DNA of 64,000 nt from Sphingoaurantiacus capsulatus (GTDB lineage: Bacteria > Pseudomonadota > Alphaproteobacteria > Sphingomonadales > Sphingomonadaceae). The translations under genes and the position numbers were made by a program. The notes below the pieces were generated by a model. That model saw only the letters and a list, made by a program, of their open reading frames with translations, was not told the origin of the DNA and did not search any database. The stretch is from positions 31,660 through 95,659 of the forward strand of contig NZ_JBHRXV010000008.1 in assembly GCF_042648405.1 (NCBI RefSeq). Direction: 5' to 3'. Below, in pieces: positions 7,484 through 16,515 of this stretch; the stretch's first letter is position 1; each line of letters starts with the position of its first letter.

Positions 7484-9094
7484 ATGAAGAAGTGGGTAGC
7501 GGCGGTTGCGGTGCTGGCGGCGACGGGCGTCCAGGCCGAGAATTACAAGCCCAGCACCGAAACCATCCGCGCGCATATCAGCTTCCTCGCCGACGATTCG
7601 ATGCGCGGGCGCGAAGCGGCTACCCAAGAATATGACATCGCAGCCGCCTATGTGGCGTCGCGCTTCATCGAATATGGCCTGACCCCGGCGGGCGACGCGG
7701 GGAGCTTCCTGCAGAAAGTGCCGATGACGACCTTTACGCCGTCAAAGGGCAGCATTGCCCTGACGCCGCGCGGCGGGGCGGCGGTGCCGCTGATTTTCGG
7801 CGACGACTATGTGCCGGCAGGAACGCCGCTGCCGCAGGTGAAGCTCGACGCGCCGCTGGTGTTCGCCGGCTTCGGCGTGTCGGCGCCCGGCTACAAACAT
7901 GACGACTACAAGGGCCTCGACGTGAAGGGGAAGATCGTCGTCGTGCTGTTCGGCGCGCCAAAGTGGTTCCAGGGCGAGGAGCGCGCGCACTATGGCAACG
8001 CCGTCACCAAGCGGCAGCTGGCGGCAGCGCGCGGCGCGGCGGGCATCATCACCGTCTACACGCCGACCCGCGAGAAGGTGCTGCCGTTCGCGCGGCTGAA
8101 GGGCAGCTTCGACAGCGCGGGCATGACCTGGACCGACAAGGCGGGCAAGCCCTGGTTCCCGGCGCCGAGCGCGCCGCCGATCGCTACCGTTGGCCTCGCG
8201 GGCGCCGAGAAACTGTTCGCCGGTGCGCCGGCCACGGTTTCGCAGCTGATGGCGGCGGCGGAATCGGCGACGGCGGTGCCGATGCCGCGCTTTGCCCTCC
8301 CGTTGCGCGCCGCGGTGGCGCTGGAGAACAAGGTCGGCACCGGCGTCAGCTCGAACGTCGCCGGCGTCATTCCCGGCAGCGACCCCAAGCTGAAGGACGA
8401 GGTCGTCGTGCTGTCGGCGCATCTCGACCATGAAGGCGTCGGGCCGGCGGTCAACGGCGACACCATCTACAATGGTGCGATGGACAATGCCTCGGGCATC
8501 GCGACGATGCTGGAGGTGGCGAAGGGCTTCCAGCAGGACGGCGTGAAGCCGAAGCGCACGGTGATGTTCCTCGCGGTTACCGCCGAGGAAAAGGGCCTCG
8601 TCGGCGCGGACTATTTCGCGCAGAACCCGACGGTGCCCAAGGCGGGGATCGTCGCCAACGTCAATCTCGATATGCCGATCCTCATCCATGATTTCACCGA
8701 CGTTGTCGCCTATGGCGGCGACCGCTCGACGATCGGCGGCGCGGTGAAGCGCGCGGCCGAGGGGCTGGGCCTCGCGCTCGCCGCCGACCCCAGCCCCGAC
8801 CAGGGCATCTTCACCCGCAGCGACCATTATCGCTTCGTCCAGCAGGGCGTGCCGTCGGTGTTCCTGAAGACGGGGCCGGGCAACGGCGGCGCCGAGGCCG
8901 ACCGCGTGTTCCGCGCCACCCGCTATCACCGCCCGAACGACGATCTGGCGCAGGGCATCAACTATGCCGCCGCCGCCCGCTTCGCCGCGGTGAACTATGC
9001 CGTGGCGCGCGAGCTGGCCGACGTGGCCGAGCGGCCGCGCTGGAACAAGGGCGATTTCTTCGGGACGACATTCAAGGGCTTCGGGGCCGAATAG
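7484..9094 (+). CDS. Exported M28 family metallopeptidase
   Basis: A 536-residue protein starting with a Sec signal peptide (about residues 1-18, cleavage after VQA). A PA-like insert (about 110-240) precedes the catalytic core. The di-zinc site is recognisable: SAHLDHEG (H near 313, D near 315), NGAMDNASG (D near 334), TAEEKG (E near 368-369) and VNLDMP. The family comprises aminopeptidases and carboxypeptidases acting on peptides outside the cytoplasm. GAGCGGAGCAGG precedes the ATG. The M48 peptidase gene follows after 26 bp in the same direction, so the two may be cotranscribed. Confidence 0.92.
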   Translation: MKKWVAAVAVLAATGVQAENYKPSTETIRAHISFLADDSMRGREAATQEYDIAAAYVASRFIEYGLTPAGDAGSFLQKVPMTTFTPSKGSIALTPRGGAAVPLIFGDDYVPAGTPLPQVKLDAPLVFAGFGVSAPGYKHDDYKGLDVKGKIVVVLFGAPKWFQGEERAHYGNAVTKRQLAAARGAAGIITVYTPTREKVLPFARLKGSFDSAGMTWTDKAGKPWFPAPSAPPIATVGLAGAEKLFAGAPATVSQLMAAAESATAVPMPRFALPLRAAVALENKVGTGVSSNVAGVIPGSDPKLKDEVVVLSAHLDHEGVGPAVNGDTIYNGAMDNASGIATMLEVAKGFQQDGVKPKRTVMFLAVTAEEKGLVGADYFAQNPTVPKAGIVANVNLDMPILIHDFTDVVAYGGDRSTIGGAVKRAAEGLGLALAADPSPDQGIFTRSDHYRFVQQGVPSVFLKTGPGNGGAEADRVFRATRYHRPNDDLAQGINYAAAARFAAVNYAVARELADVAERPRWNKGDFFGTTFKGFGAE

Positions 9095-9120
9095 CGGCCG
9101 CATCCGGGGGGAGAACGAAG

Positions 9121-10383
9121 ATGAGGAAATTGGGATTGGGACTGGCGGCGGCGGCATTGTGCGCCGCCGTGCCGGTGATGGCGCAAGAGACCGCGCCGGC
9201 GTTCGATGCCGAGGCCGCGACGCAGGCCTATATGGCGACGCTGTCGGGGGCGGCGCGCGCCAAGTCCGACGCCTATTTCGAAGGCGGCTATTGGCTGATC
9301 CTGTGGGGGGCGGTGGTCAGCATCGTCACCAATCTGATCTTCCTCCGGCTCGGCTGGTCGGCGCGCCTGTCCGCTTGGGCGGGGCGACGGACGCAGCGGC
9401 CGTTCCTGCGCTCGCTGCTGTGGGCGGCGCCCTATATCCTGATCATCTCGCTGATGACGCTACCCTGGTCCTGGTATCAGGAATATTATCGCGAGCATCA
9501 GTATGGCCTCTCCAACCAGAGCTTCGGCGCGTGGTTCAGCGAGGGCACGATGGGTCTCGCCATCAGCATCGTCGTCATGTCGCTGCTGATCGGCGGGCTG
9601 CTGGCGCTGGTGCGGCGCTATCGTGAGAATTGGTGGGGAATCGGTGCGGCCGCGACCCTGGTGTTCGTCGCGATCCTGCTGATGGTGGCGCCGGTCTCGA
9701 TCGCGCCGCTATTCAACAAATACTCGCCGATGGAGGCGGGGCCGCTGCGCGAGCAGATCCTGTCGATGGCGCGCGCCAACACCGTGCCCGCCGACAATGT
9801 CTATGTCGTCGACCAGTCGCGGCAGACGACGCGCATCTCGGCAAACGTCTCCGGCCTTGGGCCGACGATCCGCATCTCGCTCAACGACAATCTGCTGAAC
9901 CAGGGTACGCCCGCGGAGGTCCGCGCGGTGATGGGGCATGAGCTGGGGCATTATGTGCTCAACCACAGCTTCTCGCTGCTGCTCGGCTTCGGCGTGATCA
10001 TTCTGCTCGCCTATCTCTCGGTGGCGAAACTGGTGCCGGTGCTGCTCCGCAAATGGGGCGGGCGCTGGGGCGTGACCGAGGTCACCGATCCGGCGGCGGT
10101 GCCGGCGGCGTTCATCGTGCTCGCCGTCTACTTCATGCTGGCGACGCCCTTCACCAACAGCCTGACGCGCATGCACGAGCAGGAGGCCGACGTGTTCGGC
10201 CTCGCCGCCGCCCGCGCGCCCGACGGCTTTGCCAAGGTGGCGATGAAGCTGTCCACCTATCGCAAGATCGAACCGTCAACGTGGGAGGAGATCATCTTCT
10301 TCGACCACCCCTCGGGCCACACCCGCGTCTCGACGGCGATGAAGTGGAAGGCGGAGAATATCGGCGCGGCGGATATCGAGTGA
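9121..10383 (+). CDS. M48 family membrane metallopeptidase (Ste24/CAAX protease-like)
   Basis: A 420-residue integral membrane zinc protease. An N-terminal signal-like segment (about 1-22) is followed by several hydrophobic helices. The catalytic motif is VMGHELGHYVLNHSF, with zinc ligands near H273 and H277 and the catalytic glutamate near E274. The second ligand region is MHEQEADVFGL. The layout matches Ste24-type enzymes with the active site facing a membrane chamber; bacterial members take part in membrane-protein quality control. The eukaryotic CAAX role should not be transferred. It lies 26 bp after the M28 gene. Confidence 0.92.
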   Translation: MRKLGLGLAAAALCAAVPVMAQETAPAFDAEAATQAYMATLSGAARAKSDAYFEGGYWLILWGAVVSIVTNLIFLRLGWSARLSAWAGRRTQRPFLRSLLWAAPYILIISLMTLPWSWYQEYYREHQYGLSNQSFGAWFSEGTMGLAISIVVMSLLIGGLLALVRRYRENWWGIGAAATLVFVAILLMVAPVSIAPLFNKYSPMEAGPLREQILSMARANTVPADNVYVVDQSRQTTRISANVSGLGPTIRISLNDNLLNQGTPAEVRAVMGHELGHYVLNHSFSLLLGFGVIILLAYLSVAKLVPVLLRKWGGRWGVTEVTDPAAVPAAFIVLAVYFMLATPFTNSLTRMHEQEADVFGLAAARAPDGFAKVAMKLSTYRKIEPSTWEEIIFFDHPSGHTRVSTAMKWKAENIGAADIE

Positions 10384-10385
10384 TC

Positions 10386-10499
10386 TTTCCCCTTCCCGAG
10401 GGGGAGGGGTAAGGGGTGGGCTCGGCTGACGCGGTTGACTTGATCGGGCGACACGGGCGCTCGAACGCCCACCCCTTACCCCTCCCCGTCGGGGAGGTG
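10386..10499. repeat. Inverted repeat, G-rich/C-rich arms (family C)
   Basis: A stretch containing GAGGGGGAGGGGTAAGGGG at 10399-10417 is mirrored by CCCCTTACCCCTCCCC at 10472-10487, giving long imperfect arms around a loop of about 50 nt. The same element recurs at 41600-41717. It fills the gap between the M48 gene and the SDR gene and may also terminate transcription. Confidence 0.8.
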
Positions 10500-10517
10500 A
10501 TGCGATAAGCAGCGCCC

Positions 10518-11306
10518 ATGCCCCGCCTGCTGATCATCGGACAAGGCTACACCGGCGCCCGCCTGGCCACGCGGCTGTGGGACGCCGGCTGGGACGTGAT
10601 CGGCACCAGCCGCACGGGCAGCGACACGCTGCTCGCGTTCGACCATCCGGCGATGCTCGATGCGATCAAAGGGGCGACGCATATCCTGTTGTCGGTGCCG
10701 CCCGAGGGCGAGCGCGATCCGGTGCTTGAGCGCTACGGCGAAGCCATCCGCGTCTCGGCGGCCGAGTGGGTCGGCTATCTCTCCTCGACGGGCGTCTATG
10801 GCGATGCGGGCGGCGCATGGGTCGATGAAAGCGCGCCGGTCGGGACCGGGCGGCGCTCGGCGCGGGCGGCGGCCGATCTGGCGTGGCAGGCGCTGCGGGC
10901 GGACATGCGGGTGTTCCGGCTGCCGGGCATCTATGGGCCGGGACGCTCGGCGCTTGACCGGCTGAGCAGCCCGCGGGTCGATGCGCCGGGACATTTGTTC
11001 AGCCGCATCCATGTCGATGACATCGTCGGTGCGGTGGTCGCCTCGTTCGAGCGTGGACCCGGCGTGTGGAACGTCGCCGACGACGAACCGGCGACCAGCC
11101 GCGCCGTCGCCGAATGTGCCTGCGACCTGGCGGGCGTCCCCTACCCGCCGCTCGTCACGCCCGACGAACTTTCCGCGCCGGCTCGCGCTTTTTACAGCGA
11201 GCGCCGCGCCGTCGCGAACGGCAAGATGAAGCGCGACCTCGGCTATCGCCTGCGCTACCCTAACTACCGCGAGGGCCTGCGCGCCTGTGTGGAGACGACC
11301 CCATGA
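10518..11306 (+). CDS. SDR family NAD(P)-dependent epimerase/dehydratase, YeeZ-like
   Basis: A 262-residue extended short-chain dehydrogenase. The N-terminus carries a nucleotide-binding loop of the form IIGQGYTGARLA. Further landmarks are LSSTGVYGD, LPGIYGPGRSAL and IHVDDIVGAVV. Overall order and length resemble E. coli YeeZ, whose substrate is not firmly established. The last 4 bp overlap the start of the molybdopterin subunit gene (ATGA), implying translational coupling and a shared operon. Confidence 0.85.
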   Translation: MPRLLIIGQGYTGARLATRLWDAGWDVIGTSRTGSDTLLAFDHPAMLDAIKGATHILLSVPPEGERDPVLERYGEAIRVSAAEWVGYLSSTGVYGDAGGAWVDESAPVGTGRRSARAAADLAWQALRADMRVFRLPGIYGPGRSALDRLSSPRVDAPGHLFSRIHVDDIVGAVVASFERGPGVWNVADDEPATSRAVAECACDLAGVPYPPLVTPDELSAPARAFYSERRAVANGKMKRDLGYRLRYPNYREGLRACVETTP

Positions 11307-13561
11307 AGTTCGGCGGACATTCGGTAAAGCGCATCGAGGACGACCGGCTGCTGACCGGCCAAGGGCGATACACCGACGACGTGCAACTGCCGGACATGGC
11401 CTATGGCGTGACCTTGCGCAGCCCCTATGGCCATGCGCGTGTCGCCAGCATCGATACGGCGGCGGCGAAGGCGATGCCGGGGGTGCTCGCCATCTATACC
11501 GCCGCCGATGTCGCCGGCTATGGCGGCATTCCCTGCATCGTGCCGCTGTCGAAGGTGCAGACGCCGCACCCGCTGCTGACCGACGTGGCGCGCTTCGTCG
11601 GCAACGGCATCGCCTTCGTCGTCGCCGACAGCCGCGAGGCCGCGCGCGCCGCCGCCGAGGCGATCGAGGTCGACTTCGACGAGCTGCCCGCGATCACCAC
11701 CATCGACGAAGCGATCGCCGACGGCGCCGCCGAAATCTGGCCGGGCGGCAACGACATCTTCCTGTGGGAGAAAGGCGACGCGGCCGCGGCGCAGGCCGCG
11801 ATCGACGGTGCCGCGCACGTCACCCGGCTGCGCGTCGTGCAGAACCGCGTGGCGCCGACCTCGATGGAGGTGCGCGCCGCGGTCGGGTCGTGGGACGCGG
11901 AGGGCGGCTACACGCTCCACGCCGGCAGCCAGGGCGTCGCCGGGATGCGCGACCAGCTCGCCAAGCATATCCTCAACGTGCCCGCCGAGCAGATCCGTGT
12001 CATCACCGGCGACGTCGGCGGCGGCTTCGGCATGAAGAGCTTCGTCTACCCGGAATATGCGCTGGTGCTGATCGCCGCGCGCGACCTCGGGCGGCCGGTG
12101 AAGTGGACCGGTGATCGCTCCGACGCCTTCCAGACCGACACGCACGGCCGCGCGATGGTCTCCGATGCGGTGCTGGCGCTCGATGCGAAAGGGATGATCA
12201 CCGCCTTGAAGGTCGAAACCTGGTCCGACCTCGGCGCCTATCAATCGACCTTCGGCCCGGCGATCCAGACGATGGCGGGCGGCACGATCATCGGCGGCGT
12301 CTACCGCATCCCGGCGATCCACAACGCCGTCCACGGCGTCATCACCAACACCGCGCCGGTCGACGCCTATCGCGGCGCCGGACGGCCCGAATCCGCCTAC
12401 ATCATGGAGCGGCTGATCGAGGCGGCGGCGCGGCAGGCGGGGCTCTCCGTCGACGAGATCCGCCGCCGCAACCTGCTGCGTCCCGACGAGCTGCCGCACG
12501 CCAACGGCCTCGGCCTTACCTTCGACGTCGGCAACTATCCGGCGGTGCTCGAAAAGGCGGTGCGGCAGAGCGACTGGGCGGGCTTCGCCGCGCGCAAGTC
12601 CGACGCGGTGCGCCGCAGCCAGCGCTATGGGCGGGGCCTCTGCTATTATGTCGAGATCGCGGGCGGCGGCGGCACACAGGAATTCGCCGACATCCGCGTC
12701 GCCGCCGACGGCATCGTCGAGGCGGCGGTCGGCACGCAGTCGAACGGGCAAGGCCATGAGACGGCCTATGCGCAGGTGCTCGCCGACCAGCTCGGCATCG
12801 ACATCGACCGGGTGCGCATCGTGCAGGGCGACACCGAGCGGCTCGACCAGGGCCACGGCACCGGCGGCTCGCGCTCGCTGGTGTGGGGCGGCGGGGCGAT
12901 CATCGTCGCCGCCGACGAGATGATCGAGCGCGGCAAGGCCCTCGCCGCCGGCGATCTGGATGCGGCCGAGATCGACTATGCCGAAGGGCTGTTCAGCGCG
13001 CGCGGCACCAACCGCACGATCAGCCTGCACGAGCTGGCGGCGAAGCACCCGCAGGCACTCGACGGCCGCGCGAAATACAGTATCCCCGCGCCCAAGCCCG
13101 CCTGGCCGAACGGCTGCCACATCGCCGAGGTCGAGGTCGATCCGGCGACCGGCATGGTGAAGGTCGCGCGCTACTCGCTCGTCGACGATTTCGGCACGAT
13201 CATGAACCCGATGCTCGTCGAGGGGCAGGTGCACGGCGGCATCGCGCAGGGGCTCGGCCAGGCGCTGATCGAGAACATCGTCTATGGCGACGGCGCGCAA
13301 CTGCTGACCGGCAGCTTCATGGATTATGGCATCCCGCGCGCCGACGACATGCCGCGTGTCGAATTCGACACGCTGGGCACGCCCAACCCCAACAATCCGC
13401 TCGGCGCCAAGGGCTGCGGCGAGGCGGGAACGATCGGCGCGATGCCGTCGATCATCAACGCGATCATCGACGCCCTCGACGGCACGCAGCTCGAGATGCC
13501 GGCGACGCCCGAGAAGGTGTGGCGGCTGTGCCGGGAGCTTGAGGCTAGCCGGGCAGCGTGA
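11303..13561 (+). CDS. Xanthine dehydrogenase family molybdopterin-binding subunit (form II CoxL-like)
   Basis: A 752-residue large subunit of the molybdenum hydroxylase superfamily, which hydroxylates a carbon or aldehyde centre using water. The active-site loop reads AYRGAGR (about residues 355-361), the form II signature; true CO dehydrogenase has AYRCSFR. The catalytic glutamate is in KGCGEAGTIGAMPS (about E707). The N-terminus lacks a Tat signal. FeS and FAD subunit genes are not beside it; instead it is translationally coupled to an SDR gene. It must therefore borrow partners encoded elsewhere or work unconventionally. The substrate is unknown. Confidence 0.9.
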   Translation: MKFGGHSVKRIEDDRLLTGQGRYTDDVQLPDMAYGVTLRSPYGHARVASIDTAAAKAMPGVLAIYTAADVAGYGGIPCIVPLSKVQTPHPLLTDVARFVGNGIAFVVADSREAARAAAEAIEVDFDELPAITTIDEAIADGAAEIWPGGNDIFLWEKGDAAAAQAAIDGAAHVTRLRVVQNRVAPTSMEVRAAVGSWDAEGGYTLHAGSQGVAGMRDQLAKHILNVPAEQIRVITGDVGGGFGMKSFVYPEYALVLIAARDLGRPVKWTGDRSDAFQTDTHGRAMVSDAVLALDAKGMITALKVETWSDLGAYQSTFGPAIQTMAGGTIIGGVYRIPAIHNAVHGVITNTAPVDAYRGAGRPESAYIMERLIEAAARQAGLSVDEIRRRNLLRPDELPHANGLGLTFDVGNYPAVLEKAVRQSDWAGFAARKSDAVRRSQRYGRGLCYYVEIAGGGGTQEFADIRVAADGIVEAAVGTQSNGQGHETAYAQVLADQLGIDIDRVRIVQGDTERLDQGHGTGGSRSLVWGGGAIIVAADEMIERGKALAAGDLDAAEIDYAEGLFSARGTNRTISLHELAAKHPQALDGRAKYSIPAPKPAWPNGCHIAEVEVDPATGMVKVARYSLVDDFGTIMNPMLVEGQVHGGIAQGLGQALIENIVYGDGAQLLTGSFMDYGIPRADDMPRVEFDTLGTPNPNNPLGAKGCGEAGTIGAMPSIINAIIDALDGTQLEMPATPEKVWRLCRELEASRAA

Positions 13562-13583
13562 CCGCCTGCCCCCCCAACACATC

Positions 13584-13652
13584 CGTCATACCGGCGAAAG
13601 CCGGTATCCAGTCGATGGTCGGTCTGGATACCGGCTTTCGCCGGTATGACGG
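13584..13652. repeat. REP-like palindrome (family A, CCGGCGAAAGCCGG)
   Basis: GTCATACCGGCGAAAGCCGG and its mirror form a long hairpin between the convergent molybdopterin subunit gene and the EamA transporter gene. Copies also occur at 18291-18318, 18549-18617 and 23606-23633. Confidence 0.9.
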
Positions 13653-13702
13653 TAGTGGGGTGACTGGGAAGGCGCGCATCCGCTCGAAGCGCGGCTCAGC
13701 CG

Positions 13703-14623
13703 TCAGCGCGACCTTGCCCTCAGCGCGATGTACAAACCCGCGCAGACCAGCGCGGCGCCGGCGAGGGCCGGGGCGCTCCACGCATAGCCTTCGTAGATTG
13801 TCGACAGCGCCATCGCGACCAGCGGAATGACCACGCTCGAATAGGCGGCGCGCGCCGGGCCGATGGCGCGGATCATGTCGAAATAGATCGTGAAGGCGAC
13901 CGCCGAGGCGGCGATGCCGAGATAGAAGAGGCCGGCGATATAGGTCGGCGTCCATGCGATCACCGGCGGCCCCACCGTCACCCAGGCGTAGATCGCATTG
14001 CCCGCCGCGCCGTAGAGCATCGCCCAGGCGAGCGCCGCCCGAATGTCGAGCGAGCGTCCCATCTCGGTCGCCTGCATGACGTTGACGATCGAGGCGGCAA
14101 GCACGCCGAGCAGCGTCAGCGACAGGCCGATCGCGACGCCGTCGCCGGCGCTGTCGAACTCCCGCCAGAACATCAGCCCGACGCCGACGATGCCAAGCAG
14201 CGACCCCCAGGCGAAGCGGAGCGTCACGCGCTGCTTCAGGAACAGCCACGACAGGATGGCATTGGGCACCACGAGCAGCGCGAAGGCCACGGCGACGAGC
14301 CCCGAGGTGACATAGGCTTCGGCGCGATAGACGAAGTTGAAGTTCAGCGAGAACTGGAACAGCGCCATCACCAGGAAGAAGCCGTGCGCCTTCGCCGGCT
14401 GCTTCAGGCTGCGCCCGGTCACGAGGCAGGCGACCGCCATGACGGCGCCGGCGATCAGGAAGCGATAAGCGACCGACCAGGTCGGCGGCACCACGCCGAG
14501 CTGGCCGCGGATGACCAGCCAGGTCGACCCCCAGATCAGGGTGACGATGGCGAACTGCGCGAGGATGCGCGACGGCAAGAGCTGCGGCGTACCGGCCTTT
14601 TGCGGCTCGACGGGGGCGTGCAA
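13703..14623 (-). CDS. EamA/DMT family transporter
   Basis: A 306-residue protein with about ten hydrophobic helices, arranged as two EamA repeats. The opening LIWGSTWLVIRGQLG and the inner GLVAVAFALLVVPNAILSWL are typical of the drug/metabolite transporter superfamily (RhaT/YdcZ relatives). The substrate cannot be read from sequence. The start appears to be a TTG at 14621-14623, with AGGAG about 10 nt upstream; no in-frame ATG lies near the N-terminus. The gene converges on the molybdopterin subunit gene. Confidence 0.88.
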   Translation of the reverse strand: MHAPVEPQKAGTPQLLPSRILAQFAIVTLIWGSTWLVIRGQLGVVPPTWSVAYRFLIAGAVMAVACLVTGRSLKQPAKAHGFFLVMALFQFSLNFNFVYRAEAYVTSGLVAVAFALLVVPNAILSWLFLKQRVTLRFAWGSLLGIVGVGLMFWREFDSAGDGVAIGLSLTLLGVLAASIVNVMQATEMGRSLDIRAALAWAMLYGAAGNAIYAWVTVGPPVIAWTPTYIAGLFYLGIAASAVAFTIYFDMIRAIGPARAAYSSVVIPLVAMALSTIYEGYAWSAPALAGAALVCAGLYIALRARSR

Positions 14624-14711
14624 GGGGTGCGGCTCCTGCGGTCGTGAGGCCGGGCTTTAGCCGGTTGTTACGGCCTCGACCACCCGCTGCTTTCGCATGG
14701 CTGGCATGCGG

Positions 14712-15098
14712 TTAGTCCTTCAACGAGCGATGGCAGACCGCCTGCAACTTGTTGCCGTCCGGGTCGCGGACGTAGGCGCCATAATAGTTGGCGTGATAAT
14801 GTGGGCGAAGTCCCGGCGCGCCTTCGTCGCTGCCGCCATTGGCCAGCGCCGCGGCGTGGAAGGCGTCGACGATGGCGCGGTCCTGCGTGATGAAGGCGAT
14901 GTGCTCGCCGTTGCCGTGGCTTGCGGGGCGACCGTCGAAGGGCGGCACGATGAAAATCTTTTCGCCGGTCCACGAGCCATAGGCGAGCGAGCCGCCCTGC
15001 TTCATCAGCGACGGCTGGCCGAGCACCGCCATGATCGCGTCGTAGAAGGGTTCAGCCTTGGTCACATCGTTGGTGCCGAGCGTCACATGGCTGAACAT
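14712..15098 (-). CDS. VOC family protein (glyoxalase/bleomycin-resistance fold)
   Basis: A 128-residue vicinal-oxygen-chelate protein. It opens with MFSHVTLGTNDVTKAEPFYD and ends with the usual YVRDPDGNKLQAVCH strand. Members are small metal-dependent lyases, dioxygenases or resistance proteins; the specific reaction is not determinable. It starts 10 bp after the threonine aldolase gene with a GGGGGAAG ribosome site, so the two probably form an operon. Confidence 0.88.
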   Translation of the reverse strand: MFSHVTLGTNDVTKAEPFYDAIMAVLGQPSLMKQGGSLAYGSWTGEKIFIVPPFDGRPASHGNGEHIAFITQDRAIVDAFHAAALANGGSDEGAPGLRPHYHANYYGAYVRDPDGNKLQAVCHRSLKD

Positions 15099-15108
15099 CG
15101 CTTCCCCC

Positions 15109-16122
15109 TTATTCCAGCGCGGCGAAGGCGGCGGCGAGCGCCGTGATCTCCTCCTCGCGCTGATCCCACGAAACGACGAAGCGCGCCTCGCCCGATCCGG
15201 CGGCGCCCCAATCGTAGAAGTTGAAACCCTGCGCGCGCAGCCTGTCGCCGTTCGAGCCGATGTCGACGAACACCTCGTTGGCCTCGACCGGATGCGTCAG
15301 CCGCGCGCCCGCCGCCGCCGCCAGCCTCCGCGCGCCGCCGTTCGACGCCGCGGCGTTGCGCTGCCATGCGCCGCTTTCGACATAAGCGATCAGCTGCGCG
15401 GCGTTGAACCGCCCTTTCGACGGCATCTGCCCGGCGCGCTTGCGGCGGAACGGCAAATCCTCGGCGAGGCTCTCGTCGAAGAACACCAAGGCCTCGGCCG
15501 ACATGCCGCCGTTCTTGATCGCGCCGAAGCTCAGCACCTCGACGCCGGCGCGCCAGGTCACGTCGCCGGGGTGGCAGCCGAGATGGACCAGCGCATTGGA
15601 GAAGCGGGCGCCGTCCATGTGGACGCGCCAGCCGCGCGATTTCGCCATACCGGCGAGCGCCGCGACCTCGTCGGGCGAATAGACGGTGCCGTACTCCGTC
15701 GCCTGCGTCAGCGACAGCGCGCGGATCTGCACCTGATGCACGTCGCCGCGCATCGCGGCGGTGCCGGTCGCGACGCTCTCCGGGGTCAGCTTGGCATGGT
15801 CGCCGTCGCACAGCAGCAGCTTGGCGCCGCCGGTGAAGAATTCGGGCGCGCCGCACTCGTCGACCTCGATATGCGCCTCGCGGTGGCAGACGATCGCGCC
15901 GAACGGCGGCACCAGCGACGCGAGCGCGAGGCTGTTCGCCGCGGTACCGCTCGACACCGCGAACACGCGGCAGCGGGTACCGAAGAAGTCGGAGAACGTA
16001 TCGTCGAGCCGCTTCGACCAGGGATCGCCGTCATAGGCGCTGTCGGTGGCGACGTTGGCGGCGACCACCGCCTCCATCACTTCGGGGCAGACGGAGGCGG
16101 CGTTGTCGGAAAGGAAGCGCAT
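15109..16122 (-). CDS. ltaE: Low-specificity L-threonine aldolase-like, PLP-dependent beta-eliminating lyase
   Basis: A 337-residue fold-type I PLP enzyme. LSFGAIKNGGMSAEALVFFD contains the Schiff-base lysine (about K203). GTAANSLALA binds the cofactor phosphate, and HMDGARFSNAL supplies the pyridine-nitrogen aspartate. The family cleaves L-threonine or allo-threonine to glycine and acetaldehyde. Length matches the family. It heads an operon with the VOC gene downstream. The symbol follows family assignment and is not proof of substrate. Confidence 0.85.
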   Translation of the reverse strand: MRFLSDNAASVCPEVMEAVVAANVATDSAYDGDPWSKRLDDTFSDFFGTRCRVFAVSSGTAANSLALASLVPPFGAIVCHREAHIEVDECGAPEFFTGGAKLLLCDGDHAKLTPESVATGTAAMRGDVHQVQIRALSLTQATEYGTVYSPDEVAALAGMAKSRGWRVHMDGARFSNALVHLGCHPGDVTWRAGVEVLSFGAIKNGGMSAEALVFFDESLAEDLPFRRKRAGQMPSKGRFNAAQLIAYVESGAWQRNAAASNGGARRLAAAAGARLTHPVEANEVFVDIGSNGDRLRAQGFNFYDWGAAGSGEARFVVSWDQREEEITALAAAFAALE

Positions 16123-16197
16123 ATCCCTGCGCTATCGGGTCGCGCGCGACGGTGCAAGGCGTGGCGTGGCGGGCGGCGCAATGCTAGGCAAACGGAC

Positions 16198-16440
16198 ATG
16201 ATCACCCTCCTCGCTTCCGCCGCCCTGACGATCGCCACGCCGTCGGCGATCGATGCCGCCGCCGTTACCTGCGGGCTGGCGAAAAGCGATCTCAGCTGGA
16301 CGCAGATCGAACCGAAGACATTGTCGCTGACCCGGATCAGCCCGACGATCGATTCGAAGAAATTCTTGTGTTTCGGGAAGTGGCTGAAGGATCAGGGCAT
16401 CCGCACCGCGGTGCTGAGTGCGCCGCTCGATCCGCAATAG
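16198..16440 (+). CDS. Small exported hypothetical protein
   Basis: An 80-residue protein beginning MITLLASAALTIATPSAIDA, which looks like a signal peptide with cleavage near residue 20. The mature part holds two cysteines (CGLAKSDL and KFLCFGKWLKDQG). I do not recognise a family. It sits between divergent ltaE and the following M20 hydrolase, 75 bp upstream of the latter. The reading frame stays open upstream, but the ATG at 16198 is the only start giving a sensible N-terminus. Confidence 0.6.
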   Translation: MITLLASAALTIATPSAIDAAAVTCGLAKSDLSWTQIEPKTLSLTRISPTIDSKKFLCFGKWLKDQGIRTAVLSAPLDPQ

Positions 16441-16515
16441 CGGAAAAGCAGTAGCCGCCCGCCGATCCCCCGCTAACATGCCGGCCTTCTCGAATCCGGC
16501 TGGGGTATCTCGAAC

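Noticed and set aside
11303..13561. Aerobic CO dehydrogenase large subunit
   Set aside because: The active-site loop is AYRGAGR, not AYRCSFR, and no coxM/coxS genes are present.
11264..13582. 772-codon open frame antisense to the molybdopterin subunit
   Set aside because: No recognisable domain, and the sense strand encodes a complete molybdenum hydroxylase subunit.
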